Below are positions 1 to 12,632 of a stretch of 64,000 bases of DNA, piece by piece. The notes under the pieces were generated by a model, which worked only from the letters and a program-made list of their open reading frames with translations, did not search any database and was not told the DNA's origin. Each line of letters starts with the position of its first letter. Positions within the stretch are counted from its first letter, which is position 1. Made by a program: the position numbers and the translations under genes. Source of the DNA: Candidatus Didemnitutus mandela (GTDB taxonomy: Bacteria; Verrucomicrobiota; Verrucomicrobiia; Opitutales; Opitutaceae); the NCBI GenBank assembly GCA_002591725.1, contig NJAL01000002.1:62001-126000 (forward strand). The letters run 5' to 3'.

Positions 1-2537
1 CCAACGTTTGCCGCCCCTTCTTCGTCAGATTCAACAACCTTGGCAATCGCTAGCAGCTTGTCGCCCGCCTCAAGATTAACAAGCCGGACACCTTTGGCAC
101 CGCGACCGGTTTCCCGAATTTCCTTCACCCGCATGCGGATGCTTTGGCCCTTGGTTGTAAGAAGCATGACCTCGGCGGCATCGCAAACGCTAAGCGCACC
201 GGCGACGCTGACAGATCCATTTTCTGGCAAATCAATCGCGATCACACCTGTGCCACCGCGGCGCGTTAGGCGATAATCTCCAAATGGAGTACGTTTGCCA
301 ACACCATCTTCGCGGGCAACGAGCAAGCAGGATTCGGAGTCGCAAACTTCGATCGACTGCAAGTAGTCGCCACCTTTTTTGAAACGCATACCGATAACGC
401 CTCGGGTAAAACGACCTTGGGCACGTAATCCAAGTTTCTGACCGACCGCTTCGCCGTCGCTACTTTCAGCTACGGGCGTTGCGTCGGTGGATTGGGCCTC
501 GTCGCCTTCCTCTGCACCTTCAAAAAAGCGAACCGCTTGGCCTTGGTGTGAAACAAGGATGATCTGGCTCGAACCGCGAGTAAGCACGCAGCCAACGATG
601 GCATCGCCCTCAGCAATCTTCATGCCGCGGACACCACCTTCTCGCATCGCACCCTCATATTCGGCGAGCGCAGTTTTTTTAATTGCGCCTTCCTTAGTCG
701 CCATCACAACATAGTGGTCGAGTAAAAATTCTTTCACACAAAGGAGAGAGGCAAGCTTTTCACCCTGGCCAAGACGTAGGAACGAAGAGAAGGATTTCCC
801 CTTCGCCGTGCGCGTGCCTTCAGGGATATCGTAAACTTTCTTCGCGAGACACTGGCCGGTGCTCGTGAAGAAGAGCACATAGTCATGTGTCGAAGCAATA
901 AAGAGATTTTTGACGAAGTCCTTCTCGTAAGTCTCAGCGCCGATGATGCCCTTACCGCCGCGTTTCTGCGACCGGTATTCGGCAACCGGCGTACGCTTGA
1001 TGAAGCCAAAGTGCGAAACGGTAATGACTGCGCCGACATTCGGGATGACATCTTCCATGCGCAGATCTCCCGCATCGTCGATAATCTGGGTTCGGCGCGG
1101 CGAAGCGTATTTATCGCGAAGCTCCACGAGCTCTTTTTTGATCACTGCGAACAGCTTGTGCTCGTCATAAAGGATGCGTTGAAGCTCCTCGAGGAGTTTC
1201 ATCAGCTCGAGGTATTCAGCTTCGACCCTCGAGTGCTCGAGGCCGGTAATCTGGTAGAGACGGAGTTCGAGGATGGCGTCGGTCTGGCGTTCGGATAGCG
1301 GATACTTCGCCATCAAACGAGCCTTCGCGTCCTCGCGATTGGTAGAGGAGCGGATAATTTTGATGAAACCGTCGAGGTTATCGAGAGCAACAATGTAGCC
1401 TTCGAGGATGTGGGCACGGTCCTTGGCGCGGTTGAGGCGGAACCGCGTACGGCGCGTGACGACTTCGCGGCGGTGGTCGATATAGCACTCAAAGAGTTCC
1501 TTGACGTTCATCTGCTTTGGCCGGTTCTTGTGGAGTGCGAGCAGGATAACACCAAATGACGACTCGAGTGCCGTCTTTTGGTAAAGTTGGTTGATGACAA
1601 CTTGCGATTGCTGGCCGCGCTTCAACTCGATGACGATATACATATTTTCGTCAGACTCGTCGCGGAGATCGCGGATGCCTTCGATTTCCTTTGCACGCAC
1701 AAGCTCGGCAATACGAGTAACGAGCGAAGCACGGTTAACGTTATAGGGAATTTCGGTAATGATGATTTGTTCGTCGCCCCCCTTGAGCTCTTCAGTGTGC
1801 GCCTTGCCGCGAATGCGAACTATGCCCTTGCCGGTGGTTAGATAGGATTTGATGCCAGCGCGACCGTTGATGAAGCCACCGGTCGGAAAATCTGGGCCAG
1901 GAATGTAATTCGAGACTTCCTCGACGCTGATCTCCGGACGATCGATGATAGCGCAGGTAGCATCGATTATTTCCGAGAGGTTATGCGGCGGGATGTTCGT
2001 CGTCATGCCGACAGCAATGCCGGTAGAGCCGTTCATCAACAGGTTTGGTAGCGCAGCAGGAAGAATAGTCGGCTCGGTCGTTGATTCCTTGTAGTTGGGA
2101 GCAAAGTCGACCGTTTCTTCGTCAATGTCCTTCAGAAGTTCCTCGGCGATCGCGTTGAGGCGCGCCTCGGTATAACGGTATGCAGCGGGCGGATCGCCGT
2201 CGACAGAGCCAAAGTTTCCCTGCGGATCGATGAGCGGATAACGCATCACCCAGTTCTGCGCGAGGCGGACGAGCGTGTCGTAAACGGAGGAGTCGCCATG
2301 CGGGTGATAGTTTTTCAGCACTTCACCAACGACACCAGCGCACTTGTCGAAAACGCGGTTGTGAAGCAAGCCTTCGCGAAACATTGCGTAGAGAATGCGA
2401 CGCTGGACAGGCTTCAGGCCGTCGTTGGCATCCGGTAGCGCACGCGAGATGATGACCGACATCGAGTAATCGATGTAAGCCGTCTGCATAATGTCGGTAA
2501 TGTTGGCGATCGAAAGCTTTTCGTTCGCAGTATACAC
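1..2537 (-). CDS. gyrA: DNA gyrase subunit A, 3' end beyond the window
   Basis: Breakage-reunion subunit of gyrase, which introduces negative supercoils with GyrB. The frame is open from 2537 down to the left edge (about 845 codons, so nearly the full 800-900 of the family). The N-terminal half has the quinolone-pocket motif HPHGDSSVYDT and the active-site tyrosine context YRYTEARL. The GyrA box QKRGGKG near 945-965 marks it as gyrase rather than topoisomerase IV, followed by the C-terminal DNA-wrapping blades. The serine in GDSS matches the quinolone-sensitive E. coli Ser83. Start: no ATG or TTG exists between an in-frame TAA inside the gyrB end and the conserved domain. The first usable codon is GTG at 2537, giving VYTANEKLS, which fits the family's N terminus. 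No Shine-Dalgarno sequence is visible. It lies 49 bp downstream of gyrB and is presumably cotranscribed. Confidence 0.95.
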   Translation of the reverse strand, partial: MYTANEKLSIANITDIMQTAYIDYSMSVIISRALPDANDGLKPVQRRILYAMFREGLLHNRVFDKCAGVVGEVLKNYHPHGDSSVYDTLVRLAQNWVMRYPLIDPQGNFGSVDGDPPAAYRYTEARLNAIAEELLKDIDEETVDFAPNYKESTTEPTILPAALPNLLMNGSTGIAVGMTTNIPPHNLSEIIDATCAIIDRPEISVEEVSNYIPGPDFPTGGFINGRAGIKSYLTTGKGIVRIRGKAHTEELKGGDEQIIITEIPYNVNRASLVTRIAELVRAKEIEGIRDLRDESDENMYIVIELKRGQQSQVVINQLYQKTALESSFGVILLALHKNRPKQMNVKELFECYIDHRREVVTRRTRFRLNRAKDRAHILEGYIVALDNLDGFIKIIRSSTNREDAKARLMAKYPLSERQTDAILELRLYQITGLEHSRVEAEYLELMKLLEELQRILYDEHKLFAVIKKELVELRDKYASPRRTQIIDDAGDLRMEDVIPNVGAVITVSHFGFIKRTPVAEYRSQKRGGKGIIGAETYEKDFVKNLFIASTHDYVLFFTSTGQCLAKKVYDIPEGTRTAKGKSFSSFLRLGQGEKLASLLCVKEFLLDHYVVMATKEGAIKKTALAEYEGAMREGGVRGMKIAEGDAIVGCVLTRGSSQIILVSHQGQAVRFFEGAEEGDEAQSTDATPVAESSDGEAVGQKLGLRAQGRFTRGVIGMRFKKGGDYLQSIEVCDSESCLLVAREDGVGKRTPFGDYRLTRRGGTGVIAIDLPENGSVSVAGALSVCDAAEVMLLTTKGQSIRMRVKEIRETGRGAKGVRLVNLEAGDKLLAIAKVVESDEEGAANV

Positions 2538-2586
2538 GGGATAGAAATCGATGAGCGTTAACTTAAAGGAGACAAAACGGCGTGGC

Positions 2587-5106
<2,520 letters not shown>

Positions 5107-5354
5107 TTAGTAAAACAATAAAGAAGGTCATCCAAAACTATTTTTTACAACATTTCTTAGTTAAAATTAGTTTTTCTAAACAATTCGATTCACAAGCATC
5201 TGCAATGCAACAAGAAAAGAAAAATAAAAACCTATCTACCCCCCCAAGAAAAATCCGCAAGCCAATCATCGACTCTGCAATTACGTCTCACCATCACCAG
5301 TTGAATGGCCCCAGCCCGCATAAGAGAAAAACTTTCGTTTGACCGGGTTTTCGC

Positions 5355-6080
5355 ATGTCGCACTCTCAAACTATGGCCGCCCTCAATTTGGAGAATCTGT
5401 TGATCTTGCAGGATCGCGACATGAAATGTCTACGGCTGGAGCAACAGCTGCAGGCCATCCCGCACGAAGTCGCCGCCTTGGAAGAAAAAATCGCCTCCGG
5501 GCAGCAAAAAATCCAGACAGCCAAGGCCGAATGGCTCGAACTCGAGACCAAAAAGAAGTCGCTCGAGAACGACATCAAGGAGGCCGAAGGAAAGGTCGAA
5601 AAATACAAGATCCAGCAACTTTTAGTTCGGAAAAACGACGAATACCAAGCCCTCATCCACGAAATCCAAACTATGATCGCCAAAATCGGCGACTTGGAGG
5701 AAGCCGAGATCAAGGTGATGTTCTCGATTGACGAGGCCAAACACCGCTTCGTCACAGCCGAAGCGGTGTTGAAAGCTAACATTGCCGGCCACGAAGAAAA
5801 AATTCGTGTTCTACGCACTCGCGACACCAACACCCGTGAGGAGCTCAAAGCCGCCAAAACCGAGGTCACCGCCGCGCGCAGGGTAGTGCCCGACGATTGG
5901 TTTCGTCCCTATGAGCGGCTCGCAAAATATCCCGGTTTTCCTGTCTGTGTGCCTATAAGAAGCGGTTGGTGCGGCGGTTGCCACATGAAGGTTTCCTCCA
6001 GCATCGAATTCGAAGCCTATCGCAGCGAAAACATTACCACTTGCGACCAGTGCGGGAGAATCGTCCATTGGGCAAAGTAA
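5355..6080 (+). CDS. Coiled-coil protein with C-terminal C4 zinc ribbon
   Basis: 241 residues. Residues about 10-180 are a long charged heptad-rich region expected to form an antiparallel coiled coil. The C terminus holds a four-cysteine zinc ribbon (Cys206, Cys209, Cys230, Cys233; motifs CGGC and CDQC). This is the architecture of the widespread zf-RING_7/DUF164 family (CT398/HP0958-like). Characterised members have been linked to flagellar mRNA or sigma-54 handling and to other nucleic-acid or protein-complex roles, so no specific function should be assumed. All four ligands and the coiled coil are intact, which in this eroding region argues for selection. Start chosen at ATG 5355. An internal ATG six codons later is an alternative. 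Confidence 0.85.
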   Translation: MSHSQTMAALNLENLLILQDRDMKCLRLEQQLQAIPHEVAALEEKIASGQQKIQTAKAEWLELETKKKSLENDIKEAEGKVEKYKIQQLLVRKNDEYQALIHEIQTMIAKIGDLEEAEIKVMFSIDEAKHRFVTAEAVLKANIAGHEEKIRVLRTRDTNTREELKAAKTEVTAARRVVPDDWFRPYERLAKYPGFPVCVPIRSGWCGGCHMKVSSSIEFEAYRSENITTCDQCGRIVHWAK

Positions 6081-6829
6081 AATAGTAGCCGGCGATTCAA
6101 TCGCAATGCTGCTGCAAAAGGCAAAGCGGATCAATCTGCTCCAGGCGAATAGGACATCGTAATCACGACACAACGGCACACAAAGTGTTGCGTGTTGCGA
6201 GACGATCGACACACAAATATTTCTACAAAGTACAGCCCAAGTACGCAAGCCAGACTGGAGCTAGGTAGTGATTCCGCCGATCGCTTCAATTAGGGTCGGG
6301 CTGAATATGCTCCAGTGTCGCGTAATAATACTCGTATTGTTTTCGTCGATTCGGTTTCAATGACTTCCCCGGAATAGGCACGGGACCGACCGCAAAGGCC
6401 GCTTGCCCGCCACGGCCGGACAAGCGGATGCCATTTGCTTTCGAGTCAGCACCCATCGTAACAAACGACGGTTTCCCACTGGTTGTGCCAATAAGCGTCA
6501 GATATATTGGGGATCGCAATCCCCCTCGTAGAATATCGATCTTCCTGAGGGTAAGCATATTCTGTAGAGTAAAAACAACAAACAATTTTGGCCGAAGTTA
6601 ATGCATTGACTTTATAAAGTTGTGAACCAATGCACGGAGTGCGAGGGGGATCGGGCGTGGCTTGCACGCCGTCAACGACAGCGACCCGCCGGAACGCGTT
6701 ATGCGCAAGGGGGAAACGTGGTGGGACAGAACATTAAACTTGTCGAACAGTCGTAAAAACCGAAGGCGAAATCGCGTTCCCGTTTAAGCTAATCGCAGTA
6801 GAACGAGCGCAGCTCGAATCGGCGGTCAG
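6081..6829 (+). other. Decayed DNA, no recognisable gene
   Basis: No product recognised. A 99-codon minus-strand frame (6585-6286) is open and has protein-like stretches such as PIYLTLIGTTSGKPSF, so it may be the tail of a relic. It has no family match that I can name and no convincing start context. Confidence 0.4.
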
Positions 6830-7490
6830 TTCCCAGCATGGTAGCGCACAACAGGGTGCGGCTTCGCGCACGAGTTCGGCACCGGAGGACAATTGCGGTT
6901 CCTCCTAGGCTCGACCGCCGCAGACCTGGACCGCTTTAATGATCAGATTCAGCCCGTGGGCAACCTATCGCGTCGTCCGACTGTTCTTTAGGCTTAGGCA
7001 GCCAAGACATCCAGCTAGCTGTCGCTGAACAATTCGACGCTTGCGGAACCGCGCCCCCAATCAGCTATTTGGCCTAGAACTAGAGCGAGTAGCTGCAGAT
7101 TGGCAAACATCCGGTCGATACTGGACCGAACGAATCGCCTCGAGAATCCGATCTATCGCTTCGTGTCTCATCACATAGCCCCAAAGGCCCGTGCCGAAAG
7201 CGTGTTTCGCATAAAGCAGCTTATCGTAAACCAAAGAACGATCATCTGCGTGCCTGTGCCTAGCAGTTGTTCCGCAAGATCTTTAATCAAGGCCAATCCA
7301 GACGGTTGTTCCAGAGCTAGGTCAATGATGGCAACACAGGACAGGTCGATAAGCATCGCCGCCAGCGCAGCGGAAGTAGTGGTTTCCTCGCTACAAAACC
7401 AGAGATCGAGTTGCTAGTGAAAAGCTGCTGCCAACTACTCGCGCATCAAAGGATGATCATCGACAATAAAATTCGCGTTTTATAGGGATT
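6830..7490 (-). pseudogene. Response regulator relic (NarL/FixJ type)
   Basis: Read on the minus strand across frames. The receiver start is legible as FIVDDHPLMRE (near 7470-7440), followed by a TAG, then IDLALEQPSGLALIKDL containing the phospho-acceptor region. In another frame GYVMRHEAIDRILEAIRSV gives the end of the receiver. ELVREA near 6850 resembles the last helix of a LuxR-type DNA-binding domain. The order of fragments matches a receiver + HTH protein of about 210 residues. Several stops and frameshifts make it non-functional. The partner kinase was not found next to it; a kinase relic lies 13 kb away. Confidence 0.7.
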
Positions 7491-8372
7491 TTTTCAGAAG
7501 CTTCTAGCACACGCCTGTTTCGGCACCTGGCAATAGATACGCATACCAGCTCGGTATTGAGCTCCAGATGAACTCTAACCAGCAATAAAATATGGGGCAT
7601 TATTCGCAGCTTGCTCGTAAGTTTTCAGGCAAGCTCCTACAATCCAGCGGAAAGTTGATCAGGATCTATGGCAGTCAGCAACAAGCCGCGTGCAACCAAC
7701 AACCATTGTGCAATAGGATCGCGAATCTATATGCACAATGTTTTGCGTCTTTGGCCACAAGATCGGCGGCAAAGGAGATCGCCGTTAGGTGTTGTCCAAC
7801 TTTCGTGGCCGGACACTGCTGCGTTCACGATAGCTACGATACCTGATCGCGAACAGCTGCTCCTCTGCAGCTCGCCCTGTGTGCGCTACTAACTAGATGC
7901 GGATCTCCAATTGGCGCTGCAGAAACGTGAGCTCGTGCAGCATACTGCACCAACAAACAATAAGTGCTGAAATCCGCCAGCGGATTCAAAAACCAGCTGC
8001 AGCGCTGATCATGTAGCCATCCGCCGCAAAACCGGACGACACACGCACGACAACACTGGTAAAGATAAACACTGATAAATATAAACAGCCGGCCCCCAAA
8101 CAATCCAAGAGACACCAAGCACAATGGACGGGAAATAAAGCAACGATAAAGAGATCGTCGCGTCGGTCAGACAACCCATCCAAATGAAGAAAATGTTGGA
8201 CCGCCGGCGATGTCGCAAACCAAAAGATAATCAATTTGAGCACCGTCCGCCTTGGCAGGTTGTTTTCAGATGAGCCAGGAGAAACACGGTGAATAAACGA
8301 ACATGAAGAATTGGGCTAAGGTCTAGCAATTGTTCCTTGCCTTTTAAGGCCGCCTTCGCCACTTTGTTAACC
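7491..8372. other. Decayed DNA, no recognisable gene
   Basis: Only short frames on both strands. A minus-strand stretch around 8240-7990 is rich in hydrophobic residues and could be a dead membrane protein, but I cannot name it. Confidence 0.4.
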
Positions 8373-8787
8373 CTAGTTTCGGAGCCAGACCTTCGCTCCG
8401 TGTTCTTTGATCTCGGAGAGGAAAGTCCAGACACCAACAGGGCAGGATTCCGTGTGAAAATGCGGGCGCGGTGCGTAAAGGCATCGCAACGGAAAGTGTC
8501 ACAGAGAAAAAACCGCCGCGCGGCTTTCCGCGAGGTAAGGGTGAAAAGGTGGGGTAAGAGCCCACCGCGATCGTCAGTAATGGCGACGGCACGAAAAACC
8601 CAATCCGGTGCAAGACTAAATAGGAAACTCGACGGCCCGTCGAACAGTTTCGGGTTAGTCGCATCCGGCAGCTCGCTTCAACGCGCGATCACCGGGCAAT
8701 TCCGCTTAGGCGGAAGTTGAGAGAAATGAAGGTCAAAGCCCGCTTTGGCAGGCTTTACAGAATCCGGCTTATCGGCTGCGGGACTAG
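8373..8787 (+). ncRNA. rnpB: RNase P RNA, bacterial type A
   Basis: Catalytic RNA that trims tRNA 5' leaders. All conserved blocks are present in order: GAGGAAAGTCC at 8418-8428, the GGGTGAAAAGGTGGGGTAAG block near 8540-8560 that precedes a GAGCCCACC, GCAAGACTAAATAGG near 8611-8625, and ACAGAATCCGGCTTATCGG at the 3' side. P1 defines the ends: 8373-8386 pairs with 8774-8787, with one mismatch and G-U pairs. Length about 415 nt is normal. The universally conserved P4 helix carries unusual bases: A8431-T8763 replaces a G-C pair, and A8429 faces C8765. It is unusually well kept for this neighbourhood. A strong hairpin follows 33 nt downstream. Confidence 0.95.
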
Positions 8788-8820
8788 TTTATCGCCATAC
8801 AGGGTGCATTGCGAAACAGC

Positions 8821-8858
8821 AGAGGGCCCCATCCACAAATGGAATGGGGGGGCCCTCT
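8821..8858 (+). terminator. GC-rich hairpin downstream of rnpB
   Basis: Perfect 10-bp arms AGAGGGCCCC / GGGGCCCTCT (8821-8830 and 8849-8858), with extra pairing possible in the 18-nt loop. Its position suggests an end signal for the RNase P RNA, but no T-run follows, so it may only be a processing or pause structure, or one of the perfect inverted repeats scattered through this window. Confidence 0.45.
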
Positions 8859-9985
8859 GCCCGGCTGCAACGAAGCGCCCCACACAAGCCGATGGGCATT
8901 TTCTTTCTCACAATGCATAATCTCGCGTTGTTGTTCATCGCTCAGTAAACTCACGGGATACATGTCGCTGCTTTTCTACAAGCGGTTTGCTTACCTTATC
9001 ACCTTGTACTCAGCACACATTTGATCGGCGTTGCCGGTTTGATCGCTATCTGCACATTTAACGTTGTTCACGCACGCCTCTCCCTAGGATACGATACCGG
9101 TCGTGCGCTCCGTAGTCAATAGCGGATGGCTGTTCGGGCAGCTTTCTTGTCCTGCTCCTCTGGTGGATGTGCTGGTCCCCGTGGAGCCCAACTTCGACGA
9201 CAGACAAGCTCTTTGGTGCAACCTTGTTCGCCAGCACCATGCTAGCCCGCCGGCATATGATAAGAGCTTCCTGTTCTCGGCTCTGATTTTAGAATGTTAC
9301 AGTGTCGTCGGTTTGGAACTCCGACTGAACGCCCTCCAAGGTGACAACACGATCCTGCGCATAGACGTGAGGTGGATCCAAACAATAACAGTAACCAGCG
9401 CCATCGGTATGCTACTCAAGCTGGCGTGGAGGTTTGATATCGGTCAACAAAAAATCGCGGTTGATCCAAGGTGCCAGCCTAGCAAACACGGATTTGGCTT
9501 TCTCACCAGTCAACCAGACCTTTGTCTCCCCGCATCGATGCCCGCTCCCCCTTCCCTTTCTCATTCCGCCACCCTTCTTGATCCGCACCCGCAAACGCAT
9601 CGACGGCATTTTCAGCGAACCCACCAAACGGCGTCTGGGAAAACTCGGGCAAGTGATCTAGCATAACAATCCAGCCGCAACCCACAATCACATCGGTCGC
9701 CACCTACTGCTGCACCCCCATCGCGACCATCAGCGAGTCGCCACTCGATAGATCCCGATTCAATCGCCCAGGGCATCTCCACACCGTCTTCAATATCGAA
9801 AGCATTTTTCTTCCCAACATTCGACTATTCCAAACGCCCCGCCTTCGAACTGGCGCTTGCCATGGCGGTCTCAACAGACCGCCACATGCACGAAGCTGAC
9901 ACGGCCGTGTGCATCGGAAACGAGTTCAAAGGCAACAAACACGGTTCCTTTTTTTTAACAGTAAGCCATTCGTCCACGGTAAAAC
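8859..9985. other. Decayed DNA, no recognisable gene
   Basis: Broken frames on both strands. A plus-strand frame at 9103-9666 is open for 187 codons but has no family features. The 9500-9985 part may be the rotted 3' half of the TauE/SafE relic that follows on the minus strand. Confidence 0.35.
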
Positions 9986-9989
9986 CGCT

Positions 9990-10211
9990 CGCCCTAGCAC
10001 CACGCAAGCGTCCCCCGAAAAATAGCACCGTCATCGAGTCGACCGATCAACAGGAGTGGCAGAACAACGCCAATCGCAATCTTCGCTGGCAACACGTTCG
10101 CAATCAAAGCAACGAAAAACACGCTAAAGCTAGGCACCTTGTTTTGTAGAAGCAAATCAACCCCCCCGCAACGAGCAACAGCCACTGCCAGGATGATGTC
10201 TCGGTCATCAT
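9990..10211 (-). pseudogene. TauE/SafE-type membrane permease relic
   Basis: Begins with ATGATG at 10211 behind a good ribosome-binding site (GGGAG). The N terminus reads MMTETSSWQWLLLVAGG, then in the next frame PSFSVFFVALIANVLPAKIA and GVVLPLLLIGRL. The ANVLPAK...GVVLPLL pattern is typical of the sulfite-exporter TauE/SafE (TSUP) family, an 8-9 helix carrier. Only the first two to three helices are legible; below 9990 the frame falls apart, and the remaining roughly 170 codons cannot be followed. Dead gene. Confidence 0.6.
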
Positions 10212-11070
10212 CAATCTCCCTCTTCTCGCAGTTGGCCGGCCTAAACCGTCAAAGCCTGCCATGCCGCTGCTTCCTCAGACAACGTTGTGCCTACCGCAAT
10301 TATCTGCGGCTCTCAATATCGAGCGAAGCCCCAAAGCACGCACGATGCACCGGACCTAGCTTTCCCAGGATGTCTGCCGCATAGCATCGGCTCAGCGCGA
10401 CGCTTTATCTTGAAATATGTCGCGTGCACCGTCACCAGCGCAAGCTGCTATCTTTCCAACGCGAACAGCTTTTCAGGTCACCCGCCCAGCAACAAATCGA
10501 GGTCGTCGCGATGCGATCCTAGTTCCGCCGTCTTCAACAATAGGTCGCATAGGTGCGTAGCTTCGGGCAATGGCTGCCGCTTGCGATCGAACCTTTGTTT
10601 TCGTTTTCATGCCCTGGGAATAGTCCAGCACCGCTTATTCACGGGTATCGGCCAACCGCTGATGACTCGTTTGGGAAAATTCGCTAAATTCCACCATGCC
10701 CAGCCCGCCGTTGCACAACCAACTTCACGACATGTTCCGCAGCTTCTTGTGCTCCAATGCCGTCATCGCCGCCACACGGTGCAGCAGCACTATTGCTTGG
10801 GCTGAAAAATTGACCGTGAAAAACTTACCAAATGAAGCTCGCAAACTTCGTCACCCGATTTTTTCTACTGCACATCGCAACCGTCGCAGCCAAACCCCAC
10901 AGTCACGCAGCTCTTGCCGAATTCCTACTGCTCGATCGCGAAGCCCAGCCCAATTTCCGCTTGGCGAAACGCCGCCCAGCGTCCGCAGCTCGGCCACGCA
11001 AAACGACTGAAAAACGTTACTTCTTACTATAACCGAACGCCTCGAGAAAATTTGTTTTCCTCTAACCATT
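10212..11070 (-). pseudogene. Relic of an unidentified protein upstream of the TauE relic
   Basis: Reading the minus strand across frames gives protein-like stretches, for example LRDRAVGIRQELRDCGVWLR, AIVLLHRVAAMTALEHKKL and REPQIIAVGTTLSEEAAAW. They end at a TGA overlapping the TauE start region, as in an operon. I do not recognise the family. The residue composition is helical and non-membrane. Several frame changes show it is not translated as one chain. Confidence 0.35.
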
Positions 11071-11349
11071 CAGCCGCACAAAAACGTTCTCCGCCCCGCT
11101 AGCTCAATACAAGCCAGTGGCAGATTTCGTAAATTTTAGAAGGCGGCCTTTGCAAAAAAACTCACCCAACCAATCGACTACCACCTTTCTCCGTCATTCC
11201 TTTTCCTGTCTTGCTTCATCTTAATCTTTCATTCCCTGCACCCCATAGTTTCCTACCCAATATCGCTAATTTTACGCAGCTAAAGCACCTCAAAGCGTTT
11301 CCTATCCTTGCGCCCCAGGTCTTTTTTTTGGCCATCTCCTCAATTTACC

Positions 11350-11907
11350 ATGTCACTCGAGTTTTCACAAGCCGCGACGCTCGCCGCGCTTCAAGGACTG
11401 ACCGCTCTCAAACAGCAAATCCACCAAGCTGGCGATCTCCTGATCCGTGCACTGAAAGCAGGGAAAAAAGTTCTCGCTTGCGGCAATGGCGGCAGCACCA
11501 ACGAGGCCCAGCATTTCTCCAACGAACTAGTCGGACGCTACTACAAAAACCGACGCTCACTCCCGGCCATTGCGCTCAATGCCAACGGTTCCCTCGCGAC
11601 CTGTATTGGCAATGATTACGGCTATGACTCCGTTTTTTCGCGTCAAATCGAAGGCCTTCCCAAGCCAGGCGACGTCCTCCTTATGCTAAGCTCAAGTGGC
11701 AATTCCGTCAACATTCTCAACGCCATCGATACCGCCCAAAAGCTCGGCCTTGATACAGTCGCGCTACTAGGTCGCGATGGCGGGAAAGCAAAAGGCAAGG
11801 CGACCTGCGAAATAGTCATTTCCGGCGATAGCGGAGCCACCGCGCAGGAATGCCACCTCTTTCTTATCCACCACTTTTGCGACCAAATTGATTCCGAGTT
11901 TGAGTAA
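11350..11907 (+). CDS. gmhA: Phosphoheptose isomerase (SIS domain)
   Basis: Converts sedoheptulose 7-phosphate to D-glycero-D-manno-heptose 7-phosphate, the first step toward the ADP-heptose of the LPS inner core. 185 residues, close to the family's 190. One SIS domain: sugar-phosphate loop CGNGGS (residues 44-49), second loop LSSSGNS (113-119), and metal/catalytic residues Glu59 (SNEL) and His169 (QECH) at the expected places. Start ATG at 11350 (MSLEFS) fits the family; the frame opens earlier, but the added residues are not homologous. DiaA-like regulators share the fold, but the retained active-site residues favour GmhA. No other heptose gene is adjacent, so the rest of the pathway must lie elsewhere or be lost. 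Confidence 0.88.
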   Translation: MSLEFSQAATLAALQGLTALKQQIHQAGDLLIRALKAGKKVLACGNGGSTNEAQHFSNELVGRYYKNRRSLPAIALNANGSLATCIGNDYGYDSVFSRQIEGLPKPGDVLLMLSSSGNSVNILNAIDTAQKLGLDTVALLGRDGGKAKGKATCEIVISGDSGATAQECHLFLIHHFCDQIDSEFE

Positions 11908-12164
11908 ATACCGAAGCAGCCATAGTAGAAGCAAATATATTAGCTTGAATGAATTGATCTAAAAAACGCCGCCCAACCTCGGCTCCGCAGAGACTGGATT
12001 AATCTACACAGCTACACACCTGACTCCTTTATTTTAGTGGAAGTTTGCGTCTTGCCTAGACAGCTTTAGTTTCTTTTTCTCCCCTTATTTCATCCTTTCC
12101 ATGATCCTTTCAATGGATGTCCCCTCTGCCCTGCCAACGAAAATTGAAGTGCTATCCGCCAAGG

Positions 12165-12632
12165 AAGGAGAGATTAAAATCGCTTTCTTGTTTTGACGTC
12201 CCGCCAAAGGTTCTTGAAAATTTCAAAAAGCTAACCTGTGAAAAATTCTACGATGGAAACACCTTTTACCGTATAATCAGATCCAACACGGCTCCTCGAA
12301 CACCAAAGAGGGCGAAACAGGGCTTCCCCAAGGCCACAAGGCCAAAGCCGAGCTAAATACCATGTTTCACACATTCGGCGTTATTTCCATGGTCCGGTCG
12401 ACTCATTATCGATAACACCGCCTCGCAACCCTTCGTCTGCCAAGGCGGCACCAAGTTCATAGACCGGTTATACATTACTTTTGGTGAACGCCACCGCTAA
12501 GCGATGACTTGTTTTAAGGGATCGAAGGGACCGCGGACCTTTTCACGAGTTCGGCGGTGACGGCGAAAAAACACCTCAACACCCCGATGGATCGCGTCGA
12601 GCTCGACAGCGTAAATGTCGACGCGACCTAAC
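12165..12632 (+). pseudogene. Cyclophilin-type peptidyl-prolyl isomerase relic
   Basis: Fragments in two frames follow the cyclophilin order: EIKIAFLF, then DVPPKVLENFKKLTCEKFYDG and TFYRII, then after a frameshift GSSNTKEGETGLPQGHKAKAE, FGVISMVRSTH, then after another shift SQPFVCQGGTKFIDRLYITFG, and MDRVELDSV at the end. These match the PKTVENF, FYDG..FHR, GVISMAR, SQFFI and LD..YTAFG landmarks. Missing or altered: the FIQGGDP block after FYRII. At least two frameshifts and one stop. A family with redundant members, so its loss while SurA is kept is plausible. Confidence 0.8.

Noticed and set aside
9103-9666. 187-codon plus-strand frame, considered as a transposase fragment because of an RTRKRIDGIFSE stretch
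   Set aside because: Only one short resemblance and no DDE motif or inverted ends. Not supportable.
10287-10805. 172-codon plus-strand frame
   Set aside because: His/Arg/Ser-rich with no domain; antisense to the better minus-strand relic.
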